The translations under genes were made by a program, and so were the position numbers. This document shows, piece after piece, positions 1-12,760 of a stretch of DNA of 64,000 bases (positions are counted from its first letter, which is position 1; each line of letters begins with the position of its first letter). The stretch is taken from the NCBI GenBank assembly GCA_907165065.1, contig OU015527.1, positions 19,543,686 through 19,607,685 of the forward strand, given 5' to 3'. The notes under the pieces were generated by a model. That model made no database searches and was not told where the DNA came from. It saw only the letters and a list, made by a program, of their open reading frames with translations. Origin of the DNA: Caprimulgus europaeus. Lineage: Eukaryota; Chordata; Aves; Caprimulgiformes; Caprimulgidae.

Positions 1-2709
1 AGAAGTTGAGCATAACACCAGGGAAAGAGACAGACAGGAGCAAGGTTGTCCATAAGAATTTTAACAGTATTGATAAGAAGAATATATGTCAATTGTGCTG
101 ACCTGCTACAGACCTCAAAGTTTATTTCTCCTACTGCAATGCAGACTTAATTTTGTTGATTTTGAATTGGCTAACTGCAAAGACAACTGTTTTTGATGAG
201 TTTGTGAGAAGCCATTCTCTTGATACCTGGTTCCAAAATCTTTAAACTGTGGAAAAACTTTGTACTGTTTCTGAAAGATGTAAATTTGTTAGGCTTTAAA
301 TACAACTGGTGACTGCACTGGTAAGTTATCACATAAAATTTAACCACAATTCAGGTTCTCAGTTGCAAAGGCTAGAGCAGACACACTATTACTCGAGCCA
401 GTCTTGCTAAAACTCTCCTCAAATGATTGTATTATGTGGGGAACAAAAAAGGGCCTGGCTGAAAATTAATTTTGAGGCTCTCAATCACAATACTAAATGC
501 TAGCTTGTCAATGCCAAGTTTAAGGCTATATTTTGTAAAAGGTTTTCACTAATCATCTGACAGCTGCACAGCTAAGGAAGAGGCCCTTTGCCAGCTAAGA
601 ACTACCCTACAGTTACATTCTAAACATAAGTGTGATCCTTCAGAAAGGAAAAGATTATGCAAAAAAGCATGGTTCAGCATACTGAGACTGGGATATCTTC
701 CTACTCAAAATACATCTAAAAGATGGCGGAACAAATCACTGCCAAAAAAAGTAGCAAGACATACCCTTTTATTACTCTGTAAGAAGTAGTAAGAATCACT
801 ATGCAAAGAAGGGACTCGGCTAAAATGGCTGCTATCCAGCCAAAGTCTATACAGCCATAAAAAACTGGTACTCTCGTGAACAATCTGCAATTCAGTCCCA
901 TCAATACACTACATATTGGAAATAATAATACCAAGGGACCATATGAGGACATATACCCCAATAACTGATGAGTCCAAAGCTGTTTGGAAACACAAAAACC
1001 AGTAACAGATGAAGTAGGGTCTCCCTCCCTCGCCATACAAATCTGACAGTAATTGCATCTGTTGCATCTGTGCATTTCAAATGTCTCTAAAAGATATTTA
1101 AGTTTGCAGATAATACTACCTGTGTACAAAGCAAGCATAATAATATTCTGTATACTCCTAAAGGCAGCCTAAGCCAACTTTCTCTTTAGGATGCAAAGAT
1201 TAGTCCTAGTGAAAGGCCAGGAGCATCCTCTGGAGAATCAAAATAGGTCACTTTCTTCCCTAGGTACATCGTAGGCTATAATTCAGAGAGGTTCTTGGGC
1301 AGACTCGGGCAGCTAGGAATACCATCTTTGAACATGAGCCAGTATGACCACTGCTAGTCTTGAAATCAGGCATATGAAACTGGGCAGGAGCTAAAATACA
1401 GCTCTCTAAGCACCATTCTTCATCAGCATAGCTGCAGGGGACCACGTATACACAGGAAAGTGCAATACAATACAGAAACACAGAGGTGAGGTGGTAGCAG
1501 CAGTTTGTCACCAAAAGCAGAACCTGCTCATGCAAAATTCCAGAATTTACGGGCATGCAAACACTCCCCCTCAGCATCATGGAGAATTGAAGCTAAACAT
1601 TTTTATCACTGTTCATTAAGGAGCTGGACAAAACTGCACTGAAGAGTAAGGAAAATTAAAAATCCTGTCATCTTTCCTTCAGGGTATTCTTCCCTGCAGT
1701 TACTGCTGCAATTGCAGCTCACATGGATGTACCCATTCCAGCTTAAAGTAAAATTGCTAACAAGGTCTCCATGGCAACACACAGCTTAGCCTTTACAAAC
1801 CATCTCCACGGTTAATAAATTGGTTACATAAAACTTGGGTGGGTTTTGCACCTGTACTGCACTGGTATGGTGACGCTGCTTGCTCAGCCCAAACTAAAGC
1901 TAGTGCAAACCAAGAAGCTTCTTAGGCACTTACTAGAATAAAACCAGCAGCATTTAGATGGTGTTGCATTTTAAACCATAAGGAAACAACTTGTTAACAT
2001 ATTTTTGCATGATCTTTTGTTTCTTCTTGTGATGCCACACAGCTCTGCTGTCCTGTGAAACTGATGAGGACAAGCTGTGGGAGAGAACGAAGTCTTGCCC
2101 CACTGTGTGTTTTCCCACTGCTTGCAGATTCTGTCAGAAATCAGTCCAAGACTGGTGGAGGCAGCTTAATCATAATATCCACAATTACTTTAGAACACAG
2201 TCTTTTCCAAATATGAATTGTAACAGCTATACTGGAACTATCACTTGAAAAAGACTTCTTGTCTAGCAAAAGCAGTATAATTTGCTTCAAATGTTCATGA
2301 GATTTACTCAGTCTTCCACAATTTCTTAAGGAAATTTACATTAAGCATTATTGCTCCTCATGCCTTCTTTCAATTATGGATACTTTTTTTAAAAAAGTAA
2401 TACAACAGAATCTAGAGTGAAAGAACTGAAATTTGAAAGTAATCAGTACAGCCACAGCTTGTCACTTATCTGGTCTTTAAAAAATCATTAATCTGAAATG
2501 ATTTTTACTTTTGCATTTCACCTTTACATGGAAAACTGAATGTAGAGGGAAAAAAAACCCCGAAATAGTTATTTTAAACATAATAAGTTTACTGCATTGT
2601 GGATAAGTACAACTTAAAAATCAGTTTAATCTCTTTAAAGGAAGTTTGGAGAATATAAAAAAGATGAAAACAATGTTCAAAATTGACCTGTCTGCCTAGC
2701 TAAATCTAC

Positions 2710-2728
2710 TTTTTTTTTTTTTTTTTTT
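2710..2728. repeat. poly(T) tract, 19 bases
   Basis: An uninterrupted run of about 19 T on the plus strand. No retroposon body that I recognise lies next to it, so it is more likely a simple homopolymer than the tail of a minus-strand retrocopy. Confidence 0.85.
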
Positions 2729-3489
2729 GTAGGAAGGCAGGCTTGCTTACTGTTTTAGACAATAAACTACTCATTAATTAATCTGCAATATTTGCTATCA
2801 ATAATAGTGCTTGGTTTCAGAGCTGAATGAAATTTGGAATTTTCTCTTTTTCTGAAAATAAAATTGTGCGAAAAAGTTTTCAGTCCATCTCAGAAAAACT
2901 GAAAAACTTTTCTAGTTTCTTGGAAACTAATTTATGTATTTTTTGTAAGACTACCAATTCATATTAGTTCAACAGTTCAAAGACGAGACAGAGTAAAGTC
3001 ATGAAGCTGAAAAACTGGAGCCAGACCTCTTAACTACCTGGCTGAGAGCCTAGAAACTCTTCAGCTTAATTGTAGGCTTTTTGGTCTGATCCTAAGAGTC
3101 CACAGGCTAAGAATGCAAACTGCTACAGCAGAAGTTATCAGACAGCTCTTACTCAGTCGACACCAAGTTGCTAAATGTGCTGGTGCCAGCTTCCACTTTG
3201 TGTTAAAATAACTTCTGAAGCTACATATCAACTTGGATACAAGGATTCTAGTTTTACAGAAAACTATTTTACATCTGGATAAATGCTTATACTTTCAACT
3301 TGAGGGTGAAACAGTTGCATATAAACTAAGTATTTTAACAACCAACTGGATCCTTAATTTAAAAGATCAATTAGCCATGAAAGATCAGTGCATCTGAATA
3401 TACATGTAAGCATGCAGTTGCATTCATGACTTCTTTACAGGCTTAAGGACTCTGAGGTGTTTGATGGCTAGCCTGTAATCTCTTATTCT

Positions 3490-3551
3490 GGTTTGTTGTT
3501 TGTTTGTTTGGTTTGTTTTTTTTTTTTTTTGGTGGGGGGGGAGTAGGGGGG
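3490..3551. repeat. T/G low-complexity tract ending in G-runs
   Basis: GTTT-type repeats lead into about 15 T (3516-3530) and then two G-runs (about 8 G and 6 G) separated by AGTA. The G-runs could in principle fold into a G-quadruplex on the plus strand. No gene context supports a role. Confidence 0.75.
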
Positions 3552-4602
3552 CTGTATCCTTGACACAATACATTTGCAATTTCACCTTTGAAAAAATCTC
3601 AGCATGAACCGAAGTGACAAAATAAAGAATATAACAGCTGGCTTGGTAAGTAGTAGTTACTGCCAAAAATGGTGGACAATCATATATAAGGCACAATTTA
3701 TTTCTGCTGAGAAAAGTCTGACCCTGGTGTCTTGCCTCTCATGAATTATAACTTAATCTTTCTTGACTAGAAATAAATAATATAGCAATATACAGCTGTC
3801 CACTGCACTTTACTGTATTTTCTTTTGTTCCCCTTCTGTAAGGCTGCCACTGCAAACATGCTGTTATTAGCAAACAAGCTGCAGTAAATAGGAAGCCAAG
3901 GAACACGAAAGAATGGAGAACTGTATTTCCTAACAGGAGCATGTGAATCCCAAATCCATGTAGTTGAGTATGTTTGATCTGCTGAGTTGGCTGAAGCTTA
4001 CAGTACGGTCAAGGCAGTGTTTTATAGCATGCTTAGAAACTTGCTGCCTAGTAATTTAGGCAGCATAACAGTAACAGATGAGATTATTAGCATGTTTTGA
4101 GATTGACACGAAAGATAGAGCATGTTCAGGAAGGAAAAGCAGAAAACAAGGAAAAGCAACACAGCATCTTCTTACACTATCCAAATCTCTGGACAGAAGA
4201 GATGAAAAAGAGTGACATCCAGCAGTGACTTGCAGTCAGCCAAGCAAGCGGGGAGCTCTCACAGAAAATGCTTTTCTGGAGCTGCAGGCAGAACCACCTG
4301 GACTGTGCGACTTGGTTTTAATCCTTTAATGACATCTTTTCAAAAGTAATATGGTGTCCAGCATCTTCCTAGAAATTTTTGATACAACAAGATTGAAAAT
4401 AAAAGCTAGAATTGCTTTGCTAGATTTAACTGTGAATTAAAAGGGAGGAGCTGGTCGAAACGTAAATGGCAGTTCACACAACAGAGAACATGTTATTCTT
4501 AGGAAAAGACATAATCTCATCTGAGAAACCTGACTGAACTTTGAAACCAGATCTGTTTACGGCAGGAGTTTAGACCAAATGGCCTCCACCGCCGTTTCAG
4601 AT

Positions 4603-4704
4603 CTTTTGTTTGTTGTTGTTTTTTTTGGTTTGTAGTTTGTTTGGATTTTTTTTCCAGGGTTTTTTTGTTTGTTTGGGAGTTGGTTTTGTTTTTTTTTTTT
4701 TTTC
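4603..4704. repeat. T/G-rich low-complexity (TTTG-like) tract
   Basis: About 100 bases composed almost only of T with G interspersed, including several GTTT/TTTG units and T runs up to 15. Read on the minus strand it gives a lysine/asparagine/glutamine-rich open frame, which is a compositional artefact and not a gene. Confidence 0.8.
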
Positions 4705-5914
4705 TATAAACTGAAAGAACTGATAAGATCCCATTTGGAAGATGAAAGATCCCATTGGAAGAATGAGTCAAGGAAAAAAAATATTCTTAATTTCTTAACA
4801 TAAGAGGTACACACACAATCTATCCCAATGCAAGGAAACAAACTATAAAGGGAAACCAAAATGGACTAGAACCTGATACCTTTATTCAGCTGAAACTCAA
4901 AAATTAGTCAGCAGAAAAAAAAAAAAAAAACCAAAAAACGTGAAAAATCACTCTAGAACATTTAAGGAATTGCCTACACTAATGACAGCCCTTTAATAAT
5001 GGTTTTGAAAACTTGTGATCCAAGCTAACTAGAAGGGGACAAAAATAATACTTACCTTCAAAACTGTACAGAAGAGCAATCCAAGGAATTACTGAACACT
5101 CTTCAATTCATAAAAAAACTACTAGAAGAAACAGCCAAACCAACTACTTGTAAACACCGACAAAACAAGGAGAGGAGTAATATTCAGTGATGGCTTGTAA
5201 CGAATAAACCATGTCAAAACAAATCAAATTTGCTTCTGTGACAAGGTACCAGGTATAACGGATGGGAAAGACACAAGGATGCAATAACTCTTGGCTTTTT
5301 CCTCATGTGTCATCCTCCTAGCCGGTTAGGAAAACAGAGTCTACAACAGATACAGATAAGTTGTATTACTTTTTTTTCCCCCCATGTGCCTATTTGGGAC
5401 TAGACTAATAAAGGACCTCAAAATTAAACTTTTCATTAACCAAGGAAGAGGAATACTAGCACATCAGGAAAAAAAAATCCAGATAATGTCCATTGCATGA
5501 CACTGCCACATGTGTTGTGAAAATACCCAGTAGTAAGTATTTATGCATGATCTTCTCCTGCACAAGGGATGAAGGTCATGAATATCCACTTGAAACTGAT
5601 CCTGTAAGCCTGTGCTCTTCTCCCCGTTCTACTAGAAGGATGTCAATGCAAGCCTGCCATTTCAGAGGCTGTATATGTACAGGTATAAGACATGAAGGCT
5701 TCTCCATGCCAGAAATAGAGCCACAATCCTAGTGTCTCACAAACTCCTCCCCACTCACTCTGGCTTCCCCACAAGCTGAAGTGTAGGATAAGCCTGAATA
5801 CCAGAGAGACCTGGGAAAAAAATCCTTGCACCTTGTCACCACTCACAGAGCAGGCTGCCAAAGGGAAGCTTGCCTGCAGGTATGTGTAGACTCCAAACCA
5901 TCTCATACAGGGAT

Positions 5915-6300
5915 CCCACTACACCACGAGCAAAACCCACAGGAACACAGTACCAAAATATCACCGGCCAACGGCTCATTGTCAAACTGGGAAAACTGAC
6001 CAAATGAGACTGTTCAGGTATGTGGCCTAGCTCTGCTGCCATCCAGCATTTTTACTAACAACTTAGAGAAGGGGAGAGTATCCTTTTTAAACCTGCAGAC
6101 ACTGGCAAATTGGTAATTTTGTAGGAAAGGATTAGAATTCAAATCTCAAGCTTGAGATGCGATCTGACATATATAGGATACTAATCAGCTATGTGCTGCC
6201 TCTAGATAAGAATATAATCAGATGGACAAATACAAGATGTGGAAGAACCAGCTAAATCTGAAGAAAGGATCCCAGATCCACATTAAGTCATGTATTAGTC
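5915..6300 (+). mobile_element. ancient, heavily decayed CR1-like LINE fragment
   Basis: The order of words matches the central reverse-transcriptase part of an old CR1 type. A segment like GGCCAACGGCTCATTGTCAA is followed by a remnant of the 'gtt cca ... atttttactaacaacttagag' motif (family Asn-Asp-Leu region). Next comes a decayed copy of the F-A-D-D catalytic region near 6095-6115, then a stretch reading D-K-Y-K-M-W near 6225. All frames are broken by stops and indels. Both ends are vague because divergence is high. The identification relies on remembered family pattern, not an alignment. It is much older than the copy at 7255-8980. Confidence 0.5.
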
Positions 6301-7254
6301 ATCAATGCAGTTTTTTTCAAAAACAAACAAATAAACAACCTACATTAAAAAAAAACCCAGACCTCTCCAAAAACCCCAACATATCAGAAAGGCATTACAA
6401 CAAAAAGTGTCTCCACTAACAATGCAAGACACTTCATCAAAGCTACAGCAACTCTATGGATTCAGCTTTTTAAAAAATTCTTTCCCAGTTTCTAATGCTA
6501 GCTACGTTATAAATGCCTAAGAAGAGCTACTTGGCACCAGTTCCTGAAATAATGTAATTCCACTTTCATAGAACACCTCCCATAAGCACCCAACCCCTGA
6601 CTCCCGCCCCCCAACTCCCCCCAAAAAAGAAATTGCCTTCAGCAATTATAATACATTGAAGTGGACAGGATATTTAGCAAAAATATAAATATCTGTATTT
6701 CACAGAAGGTGTCATTGGACCAAAACCAGGACTGAATGTAGTACAGAGCTACTAGACAATTTAGGCAGGAATATGGTGCCTCTTTATCTATGAAAAGTAT
6801 GTATAATTTTTTAAAAAATTGTATTTCCACAATAAGGTACAGAAGATGCATCTGACAATCTCTAGATATTTACAGAAATGGTAACCCCAGTTACCTCACA
6901 GCCTAACCAACTTTTAGGTGCAACAAGCTTTCATCAATACTTGAAGATATTACAGCCTTAAATAATACAAGAAATTTTGACATATAGCCTTGTTGTATCA
7001 GAAAAAGATTTCTGTCCACTGTATATTAACTATTTCTGATACATGGTAAGCAGTAAGCCATACTAACTAAAATAGTTCCTAAAATACTGTGATATTCTGT
7101 CTTTTGCTGAGATTACTCTACCCTGGCAGACAGATTAAACAATTAAGAAAATTTCTGTATTAATCCTCTGAAATTCCTGTTTCCTGAAATCACCTCACAG
7201 ACCCTTGAATCCTATTGCAAATTTCAAGCCAAGAGAAATATTAACATTTTAATA
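6301..7254. other. AT-rich unique sequence
   Basis: A-rich patches (for example 6317-6360, CAAA-type units) and a C-rich patch near 6590-6625, otherwise featureless. No exon or repeat family recognised. Confidence 0.55.
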
Positions 7255-8980
7255 CAGGAGATAACAGGAGATCTGGTCACCCAGGACATTGAGAAGGCTG
7301 AGGTGCTCAATGACTTTTTTGTGTCAGTCTTTACTGGCAAGGACTCGTGCCACACTGCCCAAGTCCTAGAAAGCACAGGATGGGGCCAGGAGAATAAAAA
7401 GTCACCTACTGTAAGAGAAGATCAGGATCAGGAGCACCTAAGGAACCTGAAGGGGCACAAGTCCATGGGACCTGAGGGAACTGGCAGACGAAGTTGCAAA
7501 GCCATTATCCATCATATTTGAGCAGTCCTGGCAGTCTGGTGAAGTTCCCACAGACTGGAAAAAGGGGAACATAACCCCCATTTTTAAAACGGGTAACAGG
7601 GAAGACCCAGAGAACTACAGGCCAGTCAGTCTCACCTCAGTGCCAGGCAAGATCATGGAGCAGATACTCCTAGAAACTGTGCTAAGACAGATGAAGAATA
7701 AGAAGGTGATTGGTGACAACCAACATGGCTTCACCAAGGGCAAATCGTGCTTGACCAATCTGGTGGCCTTTTATGATGGGGTTACAACACTGGTGGACAA
7801 GGCCAAAGCAACTAAAGTCATCTACCTGGACTTGTGCAAGGCGTTTGACACCGTCCCACATGGCATTCTTATCTCCAAATTGGAAACATGTGGGCTTGAT
7901 GGATGGACCACTCGGTGGATAAGGAACTGGCTGGATGGTCGTACTCAAAGAGTTGTGGTCAACAGCTCAAAGCCTAAGTGGAAACCAGTGACGAGTGGTG
8001 TCCCTCAAGGTTCGGTATTGGGACTGGTGCTGTTAAACATCTTTGTCGGAGACATGGACAGGGGGATTGAGTGCACCCTCAGCAAGTTTGCCGATGACAC
8101 CAAGCTGTGTGGTGTGGTTGACATGCTGGAGGGACGGGATGCCATCCAGAGGGACATTGACAGGCTTGAGAGGTGGGGCTGTGCTAACCTCATGAAGTTC
8201 AACAAGGCCAAACGCAAGGTCCTGCACCTGGGTCGGAGCAATCCCAAGTACAAATACAGACTGGGGAATGAGTGGCTTGAGATCAGCTCCGAAGAGAAGG
8301 ACTTGGGAGTGGTGGTGGATGAGAAGTTCAACATGAGCCGGCAATGTGCACTCGCAGCCCAGAAGGCCAACCGTATCCTGGGCTGCATCAAGAGAAGCGT
8401 GGCCAGCAGGTCGAGGGAGGTGATTCTCCCCCTCTACTCCACTCTCATAAGGCCCCACCTGGAGTCCTGTGTCCAGTTCTGGAGCCCCCAACACAAGAAA
8501 GACATGGACCTGTTAGAATGAGTCCAGAGAAGGGCCATGAGGATGATCCAAGGGCTGGAGCACCTCTGCTATGAGGACAGGCTGAGAGAGTTGGGGCTGT
8601 TCAGCCTGGAGAAGAGAAGGCTCCAGGGAGATCTTACAGTGGCCTTCTGCTACCCGAAGGAGGCCTACAGGAAAGCTGGGGAAGGACTTTTCACAAGGGC
8701 AGTTAATGACAGGACAAGGGGGAATGGCTTTAAGCTAGTAGAGGGTAGGTTTAGATTAGATATTAGGAAGAAATTCTTAACTGTGAGGGTGGTGAGACAC
8801 TGGAACAGGTTGCCCAGAGAAGCTGTGGATGCCCCCTCCCTGGAACTGTTTAAGGCCAGGCTGGATGAGGCTTTGAGCAACCTGGTCTAGTGGAAGGTGT
8901 CCCTGCTGATGGCAGGGGGGTTGGAACTAGATGATCTTTAAGGTCCCTTCCAGCCCAAACCATTCTATGATTCCATGATT
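7255..8980 (+). mobile_element. CR1 LINE, 5'-truncated, 1.7 kb, best-preserved RT copy
   Basis: A CR1 non-LTR retrotransposon copy running from the endonuclease/RT linker to the 3' end. It finishes with a tail of the form GGTCCCTTCCAGCCC...ATTCTATGATTCCATGATT, the CR1 3' signature. CR1 moves by target-primed reverse transcription, which gives 5'-truncated copies without poly(A), as here. Its coding remnant is described separately. No target-site duplication is evident, as is usual for CR1. Full-length CR1 is about 4.5 kb, so roughly the 5' 60 per cent is missing. It is the longest RT-bearing copy in the window. Confidence 0.95.
7303..8890 (+). pseudogene. CR1 ORF2 remnant (reverse transcriptase domain), broken
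   Basis: This encodes the C-terminal half of the CR1 ORF2 polyprotein, with reverse transcriptase followed by a C-terminal region. Visible RT motifs are Y-L-D-L-C-K-A-F-D (motif A, with the first catalytic Asp), P-Q-G-S-V-L-G (motif B) and F-A-D-D (motif C, the usual Y replaced by F, common in CR1). The linker reads in frame 1 from 7303. The reading then moves to frame 2 near 7475, where family knowledge suggests a deletion of about two dozen bases. An in-frame TGA at 8519-8521 (probably a CGA to TGA CpG decay) splits a 293-codon frame (7640-8521) from a 117-codon C-terminal frame that ends with TAG at 8888-8890. The copy is dead. Confidence 0.92.
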
Positions 8981-11900
8981 TTATCTTATCTAACCTGGTT
9001 AAGTGCAGGTTTACATTGTCTATATGCAGAAGGCTTTAGAAGATCTGCTGTAAAAAAAAAAAAGCATAAAATTCAAAACCATCCAGGAAACTGCTAAATT
9101 CAGAGACTGTCAGAGATGGAGGACCAGATGTGAAGCAGGGTCAAGGGGTAGAAAGACCTTACTTAGAGGGTCACAGGATGTACAGGATCACAGCAGGACA
9201 TCTAAAGGACTTCACAATGAAAAGACAGAAGTGTGCTGTATGGACTGAAACAGTAAAATAAAACCTCTTTTCATTTGGCTGACTTTTGTTTTAATTTGAA
9301 ACAGAAATGGCCAGAAACCTCTCTTCAAGCATGGGAGTACCATAAGCTGCTTTGTAGCTGGCATACTGCCACAGTGTCAAAAACCACTGCCAGAAGCTTA
9401 GTAACACTCAGTTCAGACAAAGGCTTAGCAGACACAGCGAAGAATTTTTGCCACCAAGTAGCCTCACACAAGCGCATCTTGTGCTGTGTCCAATGCTCCT
9501 GTGCACTCACAGAAGCAAAGGGTCTGACGCCAGAATTGAGCAATACATATATGGGTTCCTCCTTCCAGAAATCAAAGTGAGCTTCAGAGGCCACATCTGA
9601 AACTCAACTTTCTGTTCTTGATGCTGATATTGTGCCTACTAATTCTGCAGGAAGCAGGGCATAATGCTTTAGATGCTGCTACTTCTCTCTCTTCTGATCC
9701 CATGTTCAGGACAGGAGATGAGATAACCCAAGATTTTATAGATAAGAAACTAATTTACCTAGGCATTTGCATCAGCCTTAATTTTGTTTCAATAAAAGAA
9801 GTGAATGGATGGAAAAGCACATTCTCATGTCAGCATCTCACAAACAGAACACTGTTTCCTTGCATGTCTGTATACACAACCTCCACAATGACATTAGCAG
9901 AATTTTACATTTTCCAAGCCAAGAAAGACTGATATCCCTAGAACAACAAATCGATGTAACTACTGAGATTGTCAGATAGAACAAGAATTATTCACAGAAG
10001 TACAGCTAGCTAACTTAAAAACTAAAATTATGCTTATTTAAATAATTATAAAAATGTCTATATTATTATTTTTCTCCTGCTATCTCAAATACAGCATGGA
10101 GCACTATTCTTCCTTGTAATAGTTAAACCTTTTTTAGCTAACAAGACAGGAAAAACACATGGAAACTTAATGATAAATGGATTTGATCCTTTCATTGACT
10201 GCTGTCAGCCCCAGCCATTTTGCTACATAAAACTGCTAAGGAAAACAGGTTTTTTTTAAATCAGTGAAGAATAAAACAAGCATAGGTTGGAAAGGGTCAA
10301 AATGAAGCATTTACTGGAGATACATCCTTCTGGTGTGGTGATTTATGCACTACATATTATGTTAAAAGAGTTAAGAACATCTACAGCTAACAGTAGTCTA
10401 CCATAAAACAAGGAAGGAAAAATTTGCTATTTCGTCTTAGAAAAGAAATATGGCACTTCTGCAAAAGCAGTAAAACTTCAAAAGTGGGATGAATGTCAGA
10501 ATAGGACCTAATTCAAAAGAATGTCTCCTGCATTTCATTGTCTCTGAAAGGTGCATGACTGACAGATACAGAAAAAATATTTTATTTCTGCCCAATACAA
10601 GTTTGACACAGATAGAAGATGTGCCCTAGAAATTTCACTGCCAATGTAACTCAGTCCTTACCTACGGAGAGCTCAATTCAGTTTTTAATCTGCAATTCTT
10701 CGTTGTCTTAATTAAAATTGCCAAAAGGGGAATAAATTTGTACCAAAAAAGGACAAAATTCTCAGATATGGCCACCAGTCCACAATAAATAGAACAAAAA
10801 TCATTATGCTATTCCACTAAAGCACCAGATAACAATTTCCAATCAGTATTAATGTAGATGTCAACTAAACTACCTTTATGCTGAATGACCAGTCACTAAA
10901 CCCAGTAAAATTGTAATCCCTATCTCACTGTCCTCTTTATGCTTTTTTGTTGCATATTTTTCTTTTTCTTTTCTACAACTCTCTTTCCTACCAGTTTTGC
11001 ACACTTCCAGTGCAGAGTTTTCCAAAGTTGTTGCATGGTGTCCCTGCACAGAAAACTGAAGTGAACAAGTGCTCTATACATCAAAGAAGTAGAGAAAAAA
11101 TAATCATCCTAAAATGCAGGAAAGAGGACTCCATTAAGAAAACCTCTGCAACGGCAAAGACAATGGAACGCACTGGATCAGATCAACTGTGAATTTTGTG
11201 TAATCTACAACATTTGAGATATTAATAGAAGACATGATTTTGATCCAGCCTTAGAGCATAGAAAGGCAAAAGGTTCATAACTTAATGTCCTTTTTTATTT
11301 TAGGATTGGAAAGCTAAATTATTTAATTATTTGCACAGAATGGATCTGAGAAAAATCAGTTTAGAGTAGCAAAAAGTAATTTAAAAAAAACCCAACACAC
11401 CAAATAAAAAAGCCTAAAATTTTGCACCTTACTAGTTGTGCCATGCATTTTAATATTTTGTGAGTATATGTGTGTACTGCAAACATTGTAACAACTGTAT
11501 CTCACAAACTTGAGCACATCTAGTTTTGGTAAACAGCTTGATATTGATAAATATGCAACATCTTAAAGGTACTAAGAATAAAGACTAAGAAAAAGAAGCA
11601 CACTAACAGATACTTTAACAATAGAAAAATGGCTTTGCCATTCCATCAATCCTCAAACATCAATAGACATGCAACTTACTGGAGTCTTATATACCATCAC
11701 ATATCACCATTTGAGCCAAAATTCTCAAACTTTTTCCAGTTTTATTCTTCCAGGCACTAACATATAGTTAGTAAAATAGGCTAGGTAGATGGACAGGTAG
11801 ATAGTTGTAATCTTGTCTATTTCTAGCACTGGAGTAGTGCAGATTAGTCACAACCGTTTGTCCTGTAAACCTGCAGACTAAAACGGGACAAGTATCTTCT

Positions 11901-12360
11901 GATCTACCACTTTTCCACCTATTCTCCTCTCCCCCTGCAACATTTCCAATAAACATATCCTGCTTCCCCAGTACCATGTGAGATTTTTGCACTGAACGCT
12001 ACTCAGCACCCGACAGCAAGCTCCTCGCCTGCCAACCAGCACTATCTAGCTTCTAGCTCGATGGCCAAGGGAGAGTGGTGATTAAAACAAAGAATAGCAC
12101 AAACACCAAACACCTCATCAGAGGCTGGACAGCTATCTGTGCTAAGAAATTTTACATCAAGTTTGAACATAAGCACTCAGCATTGAAAATACCTGCAAAT
12201 AACCAAGAGGTAACATTAAATGGAAGCTAAAGTCTGCTGCAGTTTCCCTTGGCAGCAGCCTTTTCATTCTTTCCTCCTTTCACTGTATTCGAAAATAAAG
12301 TCTCCCACCAGCAGAAAGCAATTATCACTGTTATTTTTAGATACCACCTCCCATAACTTC
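8981..12360. other. AT-rich unique sequence, no supported gene
   Basis: No repeat family or exon recognised. The plus-strand open frames at 9275-9580 and 9618-9932 have no domain, no coding-like composition and no flanking splice signals that convinced me. T/A-rich words dominate from about 10,000 to 11,600. Confidence 0.55.
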
Positions 12361-12760
12361 CTGACATGTTCTATAACAAAGTGATGCCTCTGCTGTTTAT
12401 GAAAGAAAGCACTTGCACTGGGAAGGAGTTGGACATCCAACCTGTGATCAGAGACAAGATTAAAATATATGCAGCATCAAAAGCATTTTCTACTGACCAG
12501 TTCAGCATCCCTGTCCTGTCTGTTGATTGTTGCAACCCCTACTTACATGTACCTAAATCTCCTGAATTGTTACACAAGGACCTTAAGTACTCAGGTCCAT
12601 GGTTTCTTCTGCATTGCAGCAGCTACCTATCTAAGCTGTGTAGCAGTGCAGAGCACAGAGACCCTGAGGCTCCTTGAAACACCTACAATCCCTACTCCTT
12701 CACACATGAAAAAAGCTGAGATCAAGGCTTACACTTCAGCAACAGATGAAGACAAATAAA
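12361..12760 (+). other. slightly GC-richer patch with two overlapping open frames, not called as a gene
   Basis: Two plus-strand frames overlap here, one open at 12366-12677 (103 codons) and one at 12469-12759 (96 codons). Neither shows a domain, signal peptide or family resemblance that I recognise, and having two frames open over the same DNA argues for chance or a decayed ancient sequence. It could be an old retrocopy or a piece of non-coding RNA. No function is assigned. Confidence 0.25.

Larger units (their letters stand above)
1..5914. other. AT-rich single-copy stretch, no supported gene
   Basis: I see no repeat family and no convincing exon here. The sequence is AT-rich with scattered homopolymer runs. 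The longest open frame is a minus-strand one at 716-1138 (140 codons, hydrophobic, no domain I recognise), probably chance. Two YY1-like motifs on the plus strand (720-730 and 822-832) and a near-match to an RFX X-box (1765-1778) are the only regulatory-looking words I noticed. None is strong enough to call a promoter. It is probably intron or intergenic sequence. Confidence 0.6.

Noticed and set aside
1765..1778. GTCTCCATGGCAAC, close to an RFX X-box
   Set aside because: One mismatch in the left half and no promoter context; a single motif is weak evidence.
2381..2399. Inverted repeat TACTTTTTT / AAAAAAGTA
   Set aside because: Made almost only of T and A runs; expected by chance in AT-rich DNA.
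7682..8494. Minus-strand open frames opposite the CR1 RT
   Set aside because: Shadows of the plus-strand CR1 coding remnant.
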